Origin: Serratia sp. H1w
GTDB lineage: Bacteria; Pseudomonadota; Gammaproteobacteria; Enterobacterales; Enterobacteriaceae
Direction: 5' to 3'
Assembly: GCF_000633355.1 (NCBI RefSeq)
Contig: NZ_AYMQ01000031.1
Span: 1 to 64,000 of the forward strand
DNA length: 64,000 bases
Positions within the stretch are counted from its first letter, which is position 1, and every line of letters begins with the position of its first letter. Shown piece after piece: positions 20,463-30,865 of this stretch. The translations under genes were made by a program, and so were the position numbers. Below the pieces are notes generated by a model that was not told the DNA's origin, did no database searches, and worked only from the letters and a program-made list of their open reading frames with translations.

Positions 20463-20560
20463 GCTTGCACTCATTTCCTTATCCGATGTTAACCGATCGC
20501 CTGGAGGATTGCTGCTCACATAACAGGCTGTTAGATAACAAAAAAATCATGCTATAGGGT

Positions 20561-21748
20561 TCAGACCGCACGTACGCTGATAGGTTCCCCGGCCATTTTC
20601 TTTTTCAGGGTACGCTTGGTACGGTCGATCACCTCTCCCGCCAACTGCCCGCAGGCAGCATCGATGTCATCACCACGGGTTTTACGAACAATAGTCGTAA
20701 AGCCATATTCCATCAACACCTTGGAGAAACGGTCAACGCGGCTGTTGGAGCTGCGGCCATAAGGTGCGCCTGGGAACGGGTTCCATGGGATCAGGTTGAT
20801 CTTGCACGGCGTATCCTTCAGCACTTCGGCCAGTTGGTGCGCGTCGTCGGTGCTGTCGTTGATGTGATCCAGCATCACGTACTCAACGGTGACCCGCCCT
20901 TGGTTGGCATTGGATTTCTCCAGATAACGGCGCACCGCAGCCAGGAAGGTCTCGATATTGTACTTGCGGTTGATCGGCACGATCTCATCGCGGATCTTGT
21001 CGTTTGGCGCATGCAGCGAAATGGCCAGGGCCACATCGATCATATCGCCCAATTTGTCCAAAGCGGGCACAACACCGGAGGTAGACAGGGTAACGCGGCG
21101 CTTGGACAGACCAAAACCAAAGTCGTCCAGCATGATTTCCATCGCTGGCACCACGTTGGTCAGGTTAAGCAGCGGCTCACCCATCCCCATCATCACCACG
21201 TTGGTGATCGGACGCTGGCCGGTAACCTTGATGGCACCCAGGATCTTGGCAGCACGCCAGACCTGACCGATGATTTCCGACACGCGCAGGTTGCGGTTAA
21301 AGCCCTGCTGAGCCGTGGAACAGAATTTGCACTCCAGTGCACAGCCCACCTGCGAAGACACGCACAGGGTGGCACGATCGCCATCTGGGATATAGACGGT
21401 TTCGACCTGTTGGTCGCCTACCGTGATGGCCCATTTGATGGTGCCATCAGCGGAACGCTGCTCCATGGCCACTTCCGGCGCGCGGATCTCCGCCACGCTC
21501 TGTAATTTATTGCGCAGCACCTTGTTGATGTCGGTCATCTGCTCGAAATCATCGCAGCAGTAGTGATACATCCACTTCATCACCTGATCGGCACGGAAAG
21601 GCTTCTCACCCATTTTGGCGAAAAACTCACGCAATTGCTGACGGTTCAAATCCAGCAGGTTGATTTTGGCCGTAGCCGGTTGTTCCGTTTGCACGGTCAG
21701 GGAATTATTTTCAGACAAGGTATGCTCAGGCGTGATGGGTTCTAACAT
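20561..21748 (-). CDS. rlmN: 23S rRNA/tRNA adenine C2-methyltransferase RlmN
   Basis: Radical SAM enzyme that methylates A2503 of 23S rRNA and A37 of some tRNAs. The radical SAM cluster motif is [16 protein letters not shown] and SLHAPND are present, and the two catalytic cysteines fall in the VMLDHIND...region and near the C-terminal [13 protein letters not shown]. 395 residues, against 384 in E. coli, the extra length being at the divergent N-terminus. Heads the rlmN-pilW-rodZ-ispG run on the minus strand. Confidence 0.96.
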   Translation of the reverse strand: MLEPITPEHTLSENNSLTVQTEQPATAKINLLDLNRQQLREFFAKMGEKPFRADQVMKWMYHYCCDDFEQMTDINKVLRNKLQSVAEIRAPEVAMEQRSADGTIKWAITVGDQQVETVYIPDGDRATLCVSSQVGCALECKFCSTAQQGFNRNLRVSEIIGQVWRAAKILGAIKVTGQRPITNVVMMGMGEPLLNLTNVVPAMEIMLDDFGFGLSKRRVTLSTSGVVPALDKLGDMIDVALAISLHAPNDKIRDEIVPINRKYNIETFLAAVRRYLEKSNANQGRVTVEYVMLDHINDSTDDAHQLAEVLKDTPCKINLIPWNPFPGAPYGRSSNSRVDRFSKVLMEYGFTTIVRKTRGDDIDAACGQLAGEVIDRTKRTLKKKMAGEPISVRAV

Positions 21749-21798
21749 AATGATCTCTTAGCCTCGTTATTACACGTTATGGCTTGAAGGAGTGTGTA

Positions 21799-21818
21799 GG
21801 GGCGCGCATGCTGCGCCC
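21799..21818. repeat. GCATGC-centred palindromic repeat, copy 1
   Basis: GGGGCGCGCATGCTGCGCCC is an imperfect palindrome preceded by GTA. It belongs to the family with cores at 23654, 40006, 47594 and 57432. It lies in the rlmN-ndk gap. Confidence 0.65.
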
Positions 21819-21870
21819 ATGTTCTAAGTGGCGAACGATTCGCCGCCGCCAGCTTTGCAAGACTAACGGG

Positions 21871-21910
21871 AAAAAACGCGCCCCAGGCAAGATTACTCAC
21901 CAGGGGCGCG
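21871..21910 (-). terminator. Rho-independent terminator of ndk
   Basis: CGCGCCCCTGG and CCTGGGGCGCG on the minus strand make an 11-bp perfect stem with a 12-nt loop, followed by TTTTTTCCC. About 110 nt after the ndk stop codon. Confidence 0.85.
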
Positions 21911-22016
21911 GCATTGTACAAATTTTAGTAGCGGGTTTCCACGTCTGAACGGCTTTCACGGCATTTTTATTGTATCTGCCGGTAAACAGCTGGTGTCAGC
22001 AGAAAAACAACCACCA

Positions 22017-22442
22017 TTAACGAGCGCAGATTTCGCTTTCGTTGAAGAAATAAGCGATTTCACGCTGGGCAGATTCTACCGCGTCTGAACCGTGTACGGC
22101 GTTAGCAGTGAAGCTGTCGGCATAGTCAGCACGCAGGGTGCCAGCCAATGCGTTGTCCGGGTTGGTCGCGCCCATGATGTCACGGTTACGCTGTACGGCG
22201 TTTTCGGCTTCCAGAACCTGCACCACGATCGGGCCAGAGGTCATGAACTCAACCAGACCGTCGAAGAAAGGACGGCCTTTGTGCTCAGCGTAGAAGCCTT
22301 CGGCTTGTTCGCGAGTCAGACGCAGCATTTTAGCCGCGATGATTTTGAAACCCGCGCGCTCGAAACGAGCATAGATAGCGCCGATGTCGTTGTTAGCTAC
22401 TGCGTTTGGTTTAATGATGGAAAAGGTACGTTCTACGGTCAT
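22017..22442 (-). CDS. ndk: Nucleoside diphosphate kinase
   Basis: Transfers the gamma-phosphate of ATP to other nucleoside diphosphates through a phosphohistidine. The catalytic His is in [20 protein letters not shown], and the N-terminal [13 protein letters not shown] and [16 protein letters not shown] segments are typical. ATG 22442 (MTVERTFS) gives 141 residues; the frame extends to 22466 without conservation. A monocistronic unit with its own terminator. The 180-nt gap to sseB holds a short A/T run and no gene. Confidence 0.96.
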   Translation of the reverse strand: MTVERTFSIIKPNAVANNDIGAIYARFERAGFKIIAAKMLRLTREQAEGFYAEHKGRPFFDGLVEFMTSGPIVVQVLEAENAVQRNRDIMGATNPDNALAGTLRADYADSFTANAVHGSDAVESAQREIAYFFNESEICAR

Positions 22443-22622
22443 GATGGCCTCTATTATGTCTTCCAAAACAGGCCGGGCGAAAAGTGGGGTGCCGGCCTTT
22501 CAAGTGGCGCAGATTATATGTGCGCCGTTAACGCTTGCCTACGGAAAAATCAACATTTCATTAAAAAAAAATTATCTTAATCCACCATAGTTCAGCGACA
22601 ACGCAACACGACCCCGGCTGGC

Positions 22623-23462
22623 TTACTGGGGTTTATCGGTCGAAGGGATAACATTTCGCAACCAACTGCCCCAGCGGCGCTGGTAAAACGCCTGGGTATG
22701 GGTGATCAGATAGTGGCTCACGCCACGCGCATTCTCTTCCACCAGGCAAAAATCGACTGGCTCATCATTCGGCGCGGTTTCACTGGCCACCATACCGGCC
22801 TCGCTGATCAAGGCTTCAATCTCGGCTTCATCGCCATCCACTTCCAGACCAACCAGCAGATTCGGCTTCTCGTCTACTGCGCGGTCGTGCATCAGCGCAA
22901 GGAAAGCGCGGCGTACCGGTTTACGTTGACTGAACAGAGTCGTCAGCGCATCGACCATCGCAGCCGGATACTCTTCCGGCTGCCCCAGCAGTAGCTGAGT
23001 TTCGGTATCGATATAGCGCTCTGCCGGTTTCACTACACCGCCGGTAGCCAACAGCATGGCGATTTCGGCTGGCAGGAATTCTTTGCCGTGGGTGCCTTTA
23101 GGGTTGAGAAACAGCTCTGCTCCCTGAGTGATTTCAAACAGCACGCGAGTAGGCATGGCGATAAAGGGTTGTTCATCCTCCACCGCTTGTTGCAGTGCTT
23201 CCAACGAGGTGAAGAACGGCACCACGCTGCTGCCATCCTGCTTTTCCCAGTGCTGAATGTTCACCGGTGTCTCGGCATTCAGCGTAATTTCACCGTCATG
23301 CGGCACCTGCTCGCTGTCACCCAGAATGTAGACCGTGGCATCCAGCAGTTCGCGGAAAAACGCCGGCCGATATGCAGGCTCAGAGGCTGCCAATCTCAGC
23401 AGGCGCTCAAGCTCATTTTCGCCAGAAACGGCGTCCTCATCATGATGATGGTGGGAACTCAT
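22623..23462 (-). CDS. sseB: SseB-family protein (enhanced serine sensitivity B)
   Basis: Cytosolic protein of uncertain role; in E. coli it is linked to serine sensitivity. The body matches E. coli SseB (EPAYRPAFFRELLDATVYI, WEKQDGSSVVPFFTSLEALQQAVEDEQPF, LFLNPKGTHGKEFLPAEI), with the C-terminal SseB domain (RRAFLALMHD, YQRRWGSWLR). GGAGGAG precedes ATG 23462, giving 279 residues against 258 in E. coli. The extra N-terminus is a His/Asp-rich stretch (SSHHHHDED) that might bind metal; that is inference. Confidence 0.9.
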   Translation of the reverse strand: MSSHHHHDEDAVSGENELERLLRLAASEPAYRPAFFRELLDATVYILGDSEQVPHDGEITLNAETPVNIQHWEKQDGSSVVPFFTSLEALQQAVEDEQPFIAMPTRVLFEITQGAELFLNPKGTHGKEFLPAEIAMLLATGGVVKPAERYIDTETQLLLGQPEEYPAAMVDALTTLFSQRKPVRRAFLALMHDRAVDEKPNLLVGLEVDGDEAEIEALISEAGMVASETAPNDEPVDFCLVEENARGVSHYLITHTQAFYQRRWGSWLRNVIPSTDKPQ

Positions 23463-23484
23463 TGCCGACTCCTCCAATGTATTA

Positions 23485-23506
23485 AGGGCTCAGCAAGCTG
23501 AACCCT
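23485..23506. repeat. AAGGGCTCAGC palindromic repeat, variant copy
   Basis: AAGGGCTCAGCAAGCTGAACCCTT is an imperfect inverted repeat related to the perfect palindrome at 47594 (GGGTTCAGC/GCTGAACCC). It sits in front of sseB. Confidence 0.5.
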
Positions 23507-23577
23507 TGGGAAAATACTTTATCAATTAAACGTTTTGGCAGCACCGAGGTGAGAGGTTTTCCGGCTTCAGTGCTATT

Positions 23578-23610
23578 CCCCTCACCCTAACCCTCTCCCA
23601 AGGAGAGGGG
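23578..23610. repeat. CCCTCACCC / GAGAGGG inverted repeat, copy 2
   Basis: CCCCTCACCCTAACCCTCTCCC followed by AAGGAGAGGGG gives a CCCTCTCC/GGAGAGGG hairpin. The same motif recurs at 38637 (inverted), 47513, 57354 and 57485 (inverted). It lies in the sseB-pepB gap (23463-23711), which otherwise holds only copies of the other repeat. Confidence 0.75.
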
Positions 23611-23653
23611 ATCGTCCGTGCCACAACTTAACTTCCGCATCAGGCCTTAACAC

Positions 23654-23679
23654 GGGCGCAGCATGCAGCGCCCCTACGG
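23654..23679. repeat. GCATGC-type palindromic repeat, copy 2
   Basis: GGGCGCAGCATGCAGCGCCCC then CTACG; the palindrome has a single mismatch. About 45 nt after the GAGAGGG repeat, the same pairing seen at 47.5 and 57.4 kb. Confidence 0.7.
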
Positions 23680-23711
23680 AGTGCCACATTAGGGTGATAG
23701 GCCAGTATCAG

Positions 23712-25007
23712 TTACTTGGCTTTGCTCAGCAACAGGTTGGCCAGCGTACGCACGCCCAGACCGGTTGCGCCTGCTGACCATTGCTCCACCGCGCCTTTAC
23801 GATAGGTAGCAGAGCAGTCAATGTGCAGCCAACCCTTCTGGTAATTCTGCACAAAGTGCGACAGGAAGGCCGCTGCGGTGCTGGCACCGGCAGTATAAGC
23901 CGGGCCGGCAACGTTGTTCAATTCGGCAAAGTTTGACGGCAGTTGGCTGCGGTGGAATTCCGCCAGCGGCAGACGCCAGAACGGCTCGTGCTCTTCATCC
24001 GCACTGGCCAGCAGCTCTTGCGCCAACGTATCGTCAAAGCTGAACAACGCGTGGTAATCATTACCCACCGCCGTTTTAGCCGCACCGGTCAAGGTCGCGC
24101 AGTCGATGATCAACTCAGGGTTTTGCGCACTGGCATCAATCAGGCCATCGGCCAACACCAGACGCCCTTCCGCATCGGTATTCATCACTTCAACCGTTTT
24201 GCCATTGCGATAGCGGATAATGTCGCCCAGTTTGAAGGCGTTGCCGCTTACCATGTTATCCGCACAGCACAGGTACAATTTGACGCGCTGTTGCAAGCCG
24301 CGAGTCACCGCCAAGGCCAATGCGCCAGTGATGGTCGCCGCGCCGCCCATGTCGGACTTCATGGAGTCCATAAATGCGCTTTGTTTGAGGCTGTAGCCGC
24401 CGGTGTCGAAGGTGATGCCTTTACCCACCAGGCAAGCAAATACCGGAGCGTCCGGTTTGCCCGTCGGGTTAAAGTCCAACGCCAACAGCACTGGGGAACG
24501 ATCGGAACCCCGGCCAACGGTATGAATACCGGCGTAGTTTTGCTCACGCAGATCTTCGCCTTTGGTAATACGGTAGTTGACGGCATCGCAGCCGACAGCA
24601 CACATCAGATCGACTGCGCGGGTAGCCAGTTGCTCTGGCCCCAGCTCTTCCGCTGGCATATTGATGGTGTCGCGCACCCAATCGATAATCTTCAGACGTT
24701 GCTTTAACTCTTGGCTTTCCGCTTCCGGCAGCTCTGCCCACTCGACGCTGCGCTGCCCTTTCGGCCCGCGATAACCCTGCCAAAATGCCCAGCTGTTTTC
24801 CAGGTCCCAGCCTTCCCCGGCCAGTTTCACTTTCTTGATGCCCTGGCCATCGATCCTGCGTGCCGCGCGCTGGATCATGCCCAGTTTGCCGGTGGCGTTA
24901 AGATGGATAGTGATGCCTTGGTCATTGGTGCTCAGCAGCGCCTTCTCACCCCAGCGCGCATCGGCCGGTTGCTCGGATAGCGTGATCTGCATGATTTCGG
25001 TTGTCAT
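23712..25007 (-). CDS. pepB: Aminopeptidase B
   Basis: M17 leucine-aminopeptidase family exopeptidase that needs two divalent metal ions. The metal and catalytic motifs are complete: [23 protein letters not shown], the NTDAEGRL signature and the ATLTGA segment. 431 residues, against 427 in E. coli PepB, and the sequence matches PepB rather than PepA. In E. coli pepB also lies between sseB and the isc operon. Confidence 0.95.
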   Translation of the reverse strand: MTTEIMQITLSEQPADARWGEKALLSTNDQGITIHLNATGKLGMIQRAARRIDGQGIKKVKLAGEGWDLENSWAFWQGYRGPKGQRSVEWAELPEAESQELKQRLKIIDWVRDTINMPAEELGPEQLATRAVDLMCAVGCDAVNYRITKGEDLREQNYAGIHTVGRGSDRSPVLLALDFNPTGKPDAPVFACLVGKGITFDTGGYSLKQSAFMDSMKSDMGGAATITGALALAVTRGLQQRVKLYLCCADNMVSGNAFKLGDIIRYRNGKTVEVMNTDAEGRLVLADGLIDASAQNPELIIDCATLTGAAKTAVGNDYHALFSFDDTLAQELLASADEEHEPFWRLPLAEFHRSQLPSNFAELNNVAGPAYTAGASTAAAFLSHFVQNYQKGWLHIDCSATYRKGAVEQWSAGATGLGVRTLANLLLSKAK

Positions 25008-25071
25008 AGCCTTACTCCGGAATTCCCCTCTTCACTGTATCAAGCGAAATTCATTGGGGATTTTTTATTGT

Positions 25072-25198
25072 ATACCCTATGGATTTCAAGTTGCAGCTAG
25101 GCGACAAGCTATCTCATCCCCAGGAGCTTACTTTTGGGTAAGTGACTGGGGTGAGATAGTGCAGGTAACAACGCTGCAGCTTGAAAGACGACGGGTAT
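25072..25198. repeat. ERIC element
   Basis: A 127-bp imperfect palindrome begins TATACCC and ends GGGTAT. Its core, CCCCAGGAGCTTAC...GTAAGTGACTGGGGTGAG, is the hallmark of enterobacterial repetitive intergenic consensus sequences. It lies in the pepB-iscX gap and can fold into one long hairpin in either transcript. Confidence 0.92.
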
Positions 25199-25203
25199 TT
25201 CGG

Positions 25204-25239
25204 ATACAAAATAAACGGGCTGCCTTTGGCAGCCCGTTT
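25204..25239 (-). terminator. Terminator of the isc operon
   Basis: AAACGGGCTGCC-(3 nt)-GGCAGCCCGTTT is a perfect 12-bp stem directly after iscX, followed on the minus strand by ATTTTGT. It ends the nine-gene isc transcript. Confidence 0.88.
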
Positions 25240-25245
25240 CGCTAT

Positions 25246-25446
25246 TTACTCTGCTTCATCTAACCAGACCAGCAGGATCGCTTCCAGTATTTTTTCATTG
25301 GAAGCCTGCGGATCGTCTGCAAACTCTTCCAGATCGCAGATCCATTGGTGCATATCGGTAAAACGCACGGTTTTCGGATCGGTATCTGGGTAGGCATCGT
25401 ACAGGGCTTCGCCGATTTCACGGCTGTCTGTCCACTTCAGTCCCAT
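25246..25446 (-). CDS. iscX: Fe-S assembly protein IscX
   Basis: 66-residue acidic protein that binds IscS and iron and tunes Fe-S assembly. The full-length match includes [20 protein letters not shown] and an acidic C-terminus (VWLDEAE). Last gene of the isc operon, 9 nt after fdx. Confidence 0.96.
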   Translation of the reverse strand: MGLKWTDSREIGEALYDAYPDTDPKTVRFTDMHQWICDLEEFADDPQASNEKILEAILLVWLDEAE

Positions 25447-25455
25447 TATTCTCTC

Positions 25456-25791
25456 CTAGTGCTCGCGCGCGTGGTTGACAGTATAACGCGGCATTTCAAC
25501 GACCAGATCTTCATCGGTCACCAGTGCCTGGCAGCTCAAGCGGCTTTCCGGCTCCAGCCCCCAGGCCTTGTCCAGCATGTCGTCTTCCAGCTCGCTGCTT
25601 TCGGCCAGGGAATCAAACCCTTCGCGCACGATGCAGTGGCAGGTGGTACAGGCGCAGGATTTCTCACAGGCATGTTCAATTTCAATACCGTTACGCAGTG
25701 CGACATTGAGGATGGTTTCCCCAACTTCCGCTTCCAGTACTGCCCCCTCCGGGCATAGATCTTGATGGGGCAGGAATACAATTTTCGGCAT
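25456..25791 (-). CDS. fdx: ISC-system [2Fe-2S] ferredoxin
   Basis: Adrenodoxin-like ferredoxin supplying electrons to the Isc machinery. Cluster ligands are the three Cys of CEKSCACTTC and one Cys in RLSCQALV. 111 residues, the E. coli length. Its start lies 2 nt from the hscA stop codon, showing tight coupling. Confidence 0.97.
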   Translation of the reverse strand: MPKIVFLPHQDLCPEGAVLEAEVGETILNVALRNGIEIEHACEKSCACTTCHCIVREGFDSLAESSELEDDMLDKAWGLEPESRLSCQALVTDEDLVVEMPRYTVNHAREH

Positions 25792-25793
25792 GG

Positions 25794-27644
25794 TTAAACC
25801 TCATCCACAGAATGGCCAGCCAGCGCACGGCGAATGGAAGCATCCATGCGGCGCGCGGCAAAATCTTGGGTTGTTGCATCGACTGTTTTTATCGCGGCCT
25901 CGATCACAGCAGGATCGGAGCCTTGCATCACTTGCTGAAGCTCTGCCACCGCACTGTTGATGGCTTGGCTTTCTTCGTCACTCAGCAGGGCAGCATCACT
26001 CGCCAGCGCACCTTGCAGGCTTTCCAGCACACGGGAGGCTTCTACCCGCTGCTCCGCCAGCTTACGAGCACCGACATCGCTTTGCGCATTGGCCATGGAG
26101 TCCTTCAGCATGCTGGCAATTTCAGTGTCGGACAGACCATACGAAGGCTTCACCTGAATGGAGGCTTCGACACCGGTGGATTTCTCCATCGCCGTCACGC
26201 TCAACAGACCATCGGCATCCACCTGGAAGGTCACACGGATATGCGCCCCACCGGCAGGTAACTGCGGCAAACCACGCAGCGTAAAGCGCGCCAGCGAACG
26301 GCAGTCTTGCACCAGTTCACGCTCGCCTTGCAGCACGTGGATCATCATCGCGCTCTGGCCGTCTTTAAAGGTGGTGAACTCCTGCGCACGCGCCACCGGA
26401 ATGGTGGTGTTACGCGGAATAACCTTCTCGACCAGGCCCCCCATGGTTTCCAGACCAAGTGACAGCGGGATCACGTCCAGCAACAGCATTTCGCTGTCTG
26501 GCTTGTTACCCACCAGAATATCCGCCTGAATAGCGGCACCGATAGCCACGACTTTGTCGGGATCGATCGACGTCAGCGGCGTGCGGCCAAAGAACTCGCC
26601 CACCTGCTCACGTACCAATGGCACACGGGTTGAACCGCCAACCATTACCACTTCCAGCACCTCTTCGGCACTGACCGCGGCATCTTTCAGCGCACGGCGG
26701 CAGGCGATCAGGGTGCGTTTGACCAGTGAGGCAATCAGGGTTTCGAACTGCTCGCGGGTCACTTCACCTTGCCAGCCAGCGATATCCACCGTGGTGCTCT
26801 GAGCATCGCTCAGGGCGATTTTAACCGCAATCGCCGCATCCAGTAACTGGCGTTGCAGGCCATGATCGCTGCGATCGCTGATGCCTGCCTGCTCACGCAG
26901 CCAGTCCGCCAGCAGATGGTCGAAGTCATCGCCACCCAGCGCAGAATCACCGCCGGTGGCCAGCACTTCGAACACGCCACGGCTCAGGCGTAAAATAGAA
27001 ATATCAAATGTACCACCGCCCAGATCGTAAACGGCGATCACCCCTTCCTGACCCGAATCCAACCCGTAGGCAATAGCCGCAGCGGTCGGTTCGTTCAACA
27101 GACGCAGCACATGCAGGCCAGCCAGACGCGCAGCGTCTTTGGTGCCTTGCCGCTGAGCATCGTCGAAATAGGCAGGTACGGTGATGACCACGCCATCCAG
27201 TTCACCTTCCAGCGCCGCTTTAGCGCGGGCAGCCAGTGCCTTGAGGATGTCGGCAGAAACGCCAACCGGGTTAACCAGCCCTGCGGCGGTCACGATCATC
27301 GGCAAGCCGTTATCGCTGGCCTGGAACTGGTACGGTAGGTTCGGGTAGCGTTGTTGCACGTCTGCCAACGAGCGGCCCATCATGCGCTTGACGGAGCTTA
27401 CCGTATTGACCGGATCTTGTGCCGCCTGTGCACGAGCACTCCAGCCCACCTGGTGTTCGGTGACCTGATAATGCACGACTGAAGGCAGCAGATAGCGCCC
27501 TTCAATGTCGGCCAGCGTCTCGGCTTGACCGCTACGCACCGTAGCCACCAGCGAATTGGTGGTGCCGAGGTCGATACCGGCAGCCAGGCGACGCTGATGC
27601 GGCGCAGCCGTGAGGCCAGGCTCACTAATTTGTAATAAGGCCAT
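25794..27644 (-). CDS. hscA: Fe-S protein maturation chaperone HscA
   Basis: Hsp70-type chaperone that, with HscB, releases Fe-S clusters from IscU. The ATPase domain has [27 protein letters not shown] and [17 protein letters not shown]. The substrate-binding domain ([26 protein letters not shown]) would bind the LPPVK motif of IscU. 616 residues, as in E. coli. It follows hscB by 35 nt. Confidence 0.97.
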   Translation of the reverse strand: MALLQISEPGLTAAPHQRRLAAGIDLGTTNSLVATVRSGQAETLADIEGRYLLPSVVHYQVTEHQVGWSARAQAAQDPVNTVSSVKRMMGRSLADVQQRYPNLPYQFQASDNGLPMIVTAAGLVNPVGVSADILKALAARAKAALEGELDGVVITVPAYFDDAQRQGTKDAARLAGLHVLRLLNEPTAAAIAYGLDSGQEGVIAVYDLGGGTFDISILRLSRGVFEVLATGGDSALGGDDFDHLLADWLREQAGISDRSDHGLQRQLLDAAIAVKIALSDAQSTTVDIAGWQGEVTREQFETLIASLVKRTLIACRRALKDAAVSAEEVLEVVMVGGSTRVPLVREQVGEFFGRTPLTSIDPDKVVAIGAAIQADILVGNKPDSEMLLLDVIPLSLGLETMGGLVEKVIPRNTTIPVARAQEFTTFKDGQSAMMIHVLQGERELVQDCRSLARFTLRGLPQLPAGGAHIRVTFQVDADGLLSVTAMEKSTGVEASIQVKPSYGLSDTEIASMLKDSMANAQSDVGARKLAEQRVEASRVLESLQGALASDAALLSDEESQAINSAVAELQQVMQGSDPAVIEAAIKTVDATTQDFAARRMDASIRRALAGHSVDEV

Positions 27645-27679
27645 TTACAAAGCTTCCACAATCAAAGATCAAGAATCTA

Positions 27680-28201
27680 TTAATCAAAACCCAGCAGTTT
27701 TTCTTCGAGTTGTTCAATCTGTTGCTGGAGTTTGTCCAAAAAGCGTAGCTTGCGCACGGTATCGGCAGCCTGTGACCATTGCTGGCTATCCAGTTCCTGC
27801 TCCATCTGCGCGCTACGTTGTTTGAAAGTCTGGTTCAGACGCCTGGCGAAAGCAGCCAACGCGTTTTGCGCATCTGGTGAGCGCTCGATGGCATCAAGCT
27901 CTTCACGCAACTCCAGCTGTTCCATCAGGAATGCGGTGTCGCGCATTGTATGTTGCTCGTTGCCCAAATCAAAGCCGTGCAAAGATAACATATACTCGGC
28001 ACGTTTTAACGGGTGCTTCAGCGACTGGTAGGCTTCATTGATGGTCGCCGCCTGCTGTAACGCCATCAGGCGTTCACGTTCAGGTTGGAGGGCATGACGA
28101 TCGGGGTGAAATTGGCGCTGCAAATCTTGATAGCGTGAGGTAAGCAAGCTGCTGTCTACGCTATAGCGGACCGGCAACCCGAATAAAGTAAAGTAATCCA
28201 T
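27680..28201 (-). CDS. hscB: Co-chaperone HscB
   Basis: J-domain partner of HscA. The N-terminal J-domain starts [16 protein letters not shown] and has HPDRH (the HPD motif). A C-terminal three-helix bundle for IscU binding ([30 protein letters not shown]) follows. 173 residues, near the E. coli length of 171. Confidence 0.96.
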   Translation of the reverse strand: MDYFTLFGLPVRYSVDSSLLTSRYQDLQRQFHPDRHALQPERERLMALQQAATINEAYQSLKHPLKRAEYMLSLHGFDLGNEQHTMRDTAFLMEQLELREELDAIERSPDAQNALAAFARRLNQTFKQRSAQMEQELDSQQWSQAADTVRKLRFLDKLQQQIEQLEEKLLGFD

Positions 28202-28235
28202 AGCGTGCTCGGGGCGTTATCGTGATGATTGAGGT

Positions 28236-28256
28236 TCCCCCGTGGGTCACGGGGGA
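28236..28256. repeat. Intercistronic hairpin between iscA and hscB
   Basis: TCCCCCGTG-GGT-CACGGGGGA is a perfect 9-bp GC-rich stem with a 3-nt loop and no T-run. It lies in the 68-nt gap that separates iscRSUA from hscBA-fdx-iscX. It could set an RNA processing or decay boundary inside the operon. Confidence 0.6.
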
Positions 28257-28269
28257 GCACGATGGACTG

Positions 28270-28593
28270 TCAGACGTTAAAGCTTTCGCCGCAGCCGCAC
28301 TCGCTTGAGACGTTCGGGTTGTTGAACTTGAAGCCTTCGTTCAGACCTTCCTTGACGAAATCAAGCTCGGTGCCGTCCAGATAGACCAGGCTCTTGCCGT
28401 CAATGATCACCTTGACGCCTTTGTCTTCAAAAACGAGATCATCGTCGTTCTTTTCATCAACAAATTCGAGCACATACGCCATTCCTGAACAGCCGGAAGT
28501 GCGCACGCCCAGACGCAGGCCGAGACCTTTGCCACGGTGATCTAAAAATGCCTGAACCCGCTTTGCGGCGCTGTCGCTCATGGTAATCGACAT
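28270..28593 (-). CDS. iscA: Iron-sulfur cluster assembly protein IscA
   Basis: A-type Fe-S carrier. The three conserved Cys are in SGCSGMAY and in the C-terminal CGCGESF. ATG 28593 ([13 protein letters not shown]) gives 107 residues, as in E. coli; the frame opens further to 28620 without conservation. Follows iscU by about 50 nt. Confidence 0.97.
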   Translation of the reverse strand: MSITMSDSAAKRVQAFLDHRGKGLGLRLGVRTSGCSGMAYVLEFVDEKNDDDLVFEDKGVKVIIDGKSLVYLDGTELDFVKEGLNEGFKFNNPNVSSECGCGESFNV

Positions 28594-28645
28594 AACAACC
28601 TCTTCAATCTTAGCCCGCAAGGCGGGCTAATTGACTCAATAATAA

Positions 28646-29032
28646 CTACTTGGCGCTGTGCTTGCTCTTGTAGTCGGCGATCGCTGCTTTGATGGCGTCT
28701 TCGGCCAGGATCGAGCAGTGAATTTTAACCGGAGGCAACTCCAGTTCTTCGGCGATCTGGGTATTTTTGATCGCTTCGGCCTGATCAAGAGACTTGCCTT
28801 TCATCCATTCGGTCACCAGCGAGCTGGAGGCGATGGCGGAACCGCAGCCGTAGGTTTTGAAACGGGCATCTTCGATAATGCCTTCGTTGTTGACCTTGAT
28901 TTGCAGCTTCATTACGTCGCCACAGGCTGGTGCCCCAACCATACCGCTACCGACGGTAGGATCTTCGTTATCAAACGACCCTACGTTACGCGGGTTTTCA
29001 TAGTGATCGATTACTTTTTCGCTGTAAGCCAT
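28646..29032 (-). CDS. iscU: Fe-S cluster scaffold IscU
   Basis: Scaffold on which IscS sulfur and iron are joined into a [2Fe-2S] cluster. The ligands are Cys in GAPACGDVMKLQ, KTYGCGSAIASSS and IHCSILAED, with the invariant Asp in the first loop, and the HscA-binding LPPVK is present. 128 residues, as in E. coli. Confidence 0.98.
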   Translation of the reverse strand: MAYSEKVIDHYENPRNVGSFDNEDPTVGSGMVGAPACGDVMKLQIKVNNEGIIEDARFKTYGCGSAIASSSLVTEWMKGKSLDQAEAIKNTQIAEELELPPVKIHCSILAEDAIKAAIADYKSKHSAK

Positions 29033-29056
29033 GACGTTGCTCCTGGATCCTGAGAA

Positions 29057-30271
29057 TTAATGATGTGCCCATTCGATGCTGTTGATATCCACGCCCTGCT
29101 TGAACATGTCCCACAGAGGAGAGAGATCGCGCAGACGGCCAATGGATTTACGCACCAACGAAATGGTGTAATCGATCTCTTCTTCCGTGGTGAAACGCCC
29201 CAGGGAGAAACGGATCGAGCTGTGCGCTAACTCATCACTCATACCCAGTGCACGCAGCACATAGGAGGGCTCAAGGCTGGCAGAAGTACAGGCAGAACCT
29301 GAAGAAACCGCCAGATCTTTCAACGCCATGATCAGCGACTCACCTTCAACATAGTTGAAGCTGACGTTGAGAATATTCGGTGCACCGTGCTCCAGATCGC
29401 CGTTCAGATACACTTCTTCCATATCTTTCACGCCGTTCCACAGACGATCGCGCAGGGTACGCAAGCGTGCCATTTCGCTCACCATTTCTTCTTTGGCGAT
29501 ACGATAGGCTTCACCCATGGCAACGATCTGATGCACTGGCAGGGTACCGGAACGCATACCGCGCTCATGACCACCGCCGTGGATCTGGGCTTCGATGCGA
29601 ATGCGCGGCTTACGCTGCACATACAGAGCACCAATGCCTTTCGGACCATAAATCTTGTGGCCGGAGAAGGACATCAGATCGACTTTCAGCTTGCTCAGAT
29701 CGATAGGCAGTTTGCCCACGCTCTGGGTGGCATCGACGTGATAAATGATGCCACGTGCCCGGCACATTTCGCCGATGGCCGCGATATCCTGCACCACGCC
29801 AATTTCGTTATTCACGTGCATGATAGAAACCAGAATGGTGTCTTCACGCATCGCGGCTTCGAGCGCCTGGAGATCGATGATCCCGTTGCTCTGCGGTGCC
29901 AGATAGGTGACTTCAAACCCTTCGCGCTCAAGTTGGCGGCAGGTATCCAGCACGGCTTTATGTTCGGTTTTGCTGGTGATGATGTGCTTGCCTTTCTTCT
30001 GATAGAAGTTGGCAGCGCCTTTGATCGCCAGGTTATCGGATTCGGTGGCCCCGGAGGTGAACACGATCTCACGCGGGTCCGCGCCAACCAGTTCAGCGAT
30101 CTGGTTACGGCCGATATCAACCGCCTCTTCCGCCTGCCAGCCGAAACGGTGGGAACGGGAGGCTGGGTTACCGAAAGTGCCATCCAGCGTCAAAAACTGC
30201 ATCATCTTCTCGGCAACACGCGGGTCGACAGGAGTCGTGGCCGAGTAGTCCAGATAAATCGGTAATTTCAT
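29057..30271 (-). CDS. iscS: Cysteine desulfurase IscS
   Basis: PLP enzyme taking sulfur from cysteine for Fe-S clusters and tRNA thiolation. The PLP lysine is in [12 protein letters not shown], and the active-site Cys lies in [24 protein letters not shown] 30271 gives [14 protein letters not shown] and 404 residues, as in E. coli; upstream codons to 30307 are not conserved. It is 55 nt after iscR. Confidence 0.98.
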   Translation of the reverse strand: MKLPIYLDYSATTPVDPRVAEKMMQFLTLDGTFGNPASRSHRFGWQAEEAVDIGRNQIAELVGADPREIVFTSGATESDNLAIKGAANFYQKKGKHIITSKTEHKAVLDTCRQLEREGFEVTYLAPQSNGIIDLQALEAAMREDTILVSIMHVNNEIGVVQDIAAIGEMCRARGIIYHVDATQSVGKLPIDLSKLKVDLMSFSGHKIYGPKGIGALYVQRKPRIRIEAQIHGGGHERGMRSGTLPVHQIVAMGEAYRIAKEEMVSEMARLRTLRDRLWNGVKDMEEVYLNGDLEHGAPNILNVSFNYVEGESLIMALKDLAVSSGSACTSASLEPSYVLRALGMSDELAHSSIRFSLGRFTTEEEIDYTISLVRKSIGRLRDLSPLWDMFKQGVDINSIEWAHH

Positions 30272-30326
30272 TGCTCTTGTACTCCGTACATCACTTCCAA
30301 AAACCAATAAATTAGTCGCCAGCTGC

Positions 30327-30821
30327 TTATGCGCGCAGATTAACGTTGATCGTTTCTTGCAGACGACCGTTGGCCGTGCGGCGCGTATCGTTATTTTGGC
30401 GGTCAGCTACATCCAGCACTTCCTGGTTATTCACCAGTTCTGCCAGCGTAATATTGTTCAAGAACCCGCTGATGCGCTCGCTCAGATCGCGCCACAGCGT
30501 ATGGGTCAGGCAACGATCGCCCCCTTGGCAGCCCTCTTTACCCTGGCAACGGGTGGCGTCTACCGATTCGTCAACAGCGGTGATCACAGCACCAACGGCG
30601 ATGGCATTCGCGTCTTTGCCCAACAAGTAACCACCGCCCGGCCCACGTACGCTGGCCACCAGACCATTCTTACGCAGACGGGAAAACAGTTGTTCCAGAT
30701 AAGAGAGCGAGATACCTTGGCGTTCGGAAATATCCGCCAGTGGTACCGGCCCTTCCTGGGAGTGTAATGCCACGTCGAGCATGGCAGTTACTGCATAACG
30801 GCCTTTGGATGTCAGTCTCAT
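30327..30821 (-). CDS. iscR: Fe-S cluster regulator IscR
   Basis: Rrf2-family regulator that, holding a [2Fe-2S] cluster, represses its own operon. The winged-helix N-domain is [20 protein letters not shown], and the cluster ligands are three Cys spaced [13 protein letters not shown]. 164 residues, close to E. coli (162). It heads iscRSUA-hscBA-fdx-iscX. Confidence 0.97.
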   Translation of the reverse strand: MRLTSKGRYAVTAMLDVALHSQEGPVPLADISERQGISLSYLEQLFSRLRKNGLVASVRGPGGGYLLGKDANAIAVGAVITAVDESVDATRCQGKEGCQGGDRCLTHTLWRDLSERISGFLNNITLAELVNNQEVLDVADRQNNDTRRTANGRLQETINVNLRA

Positions 30822-30865
30822 AGCTAATTGGTTACCTGTTGGTCAAACATGGGCCAAATTCTGAC

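Noticed and set aside
28229..28258. Possible CRISPR-type or repeat array in GC-rich gaps
   Set aside because: Single hairpins only; no regularly spaced direct repeats anywhere in the window.
29387..30265. 292-codon frame opposite iscS
   Set aside because: Antisense of a near-invariant gene; His/Phe-rich translation with no domain.
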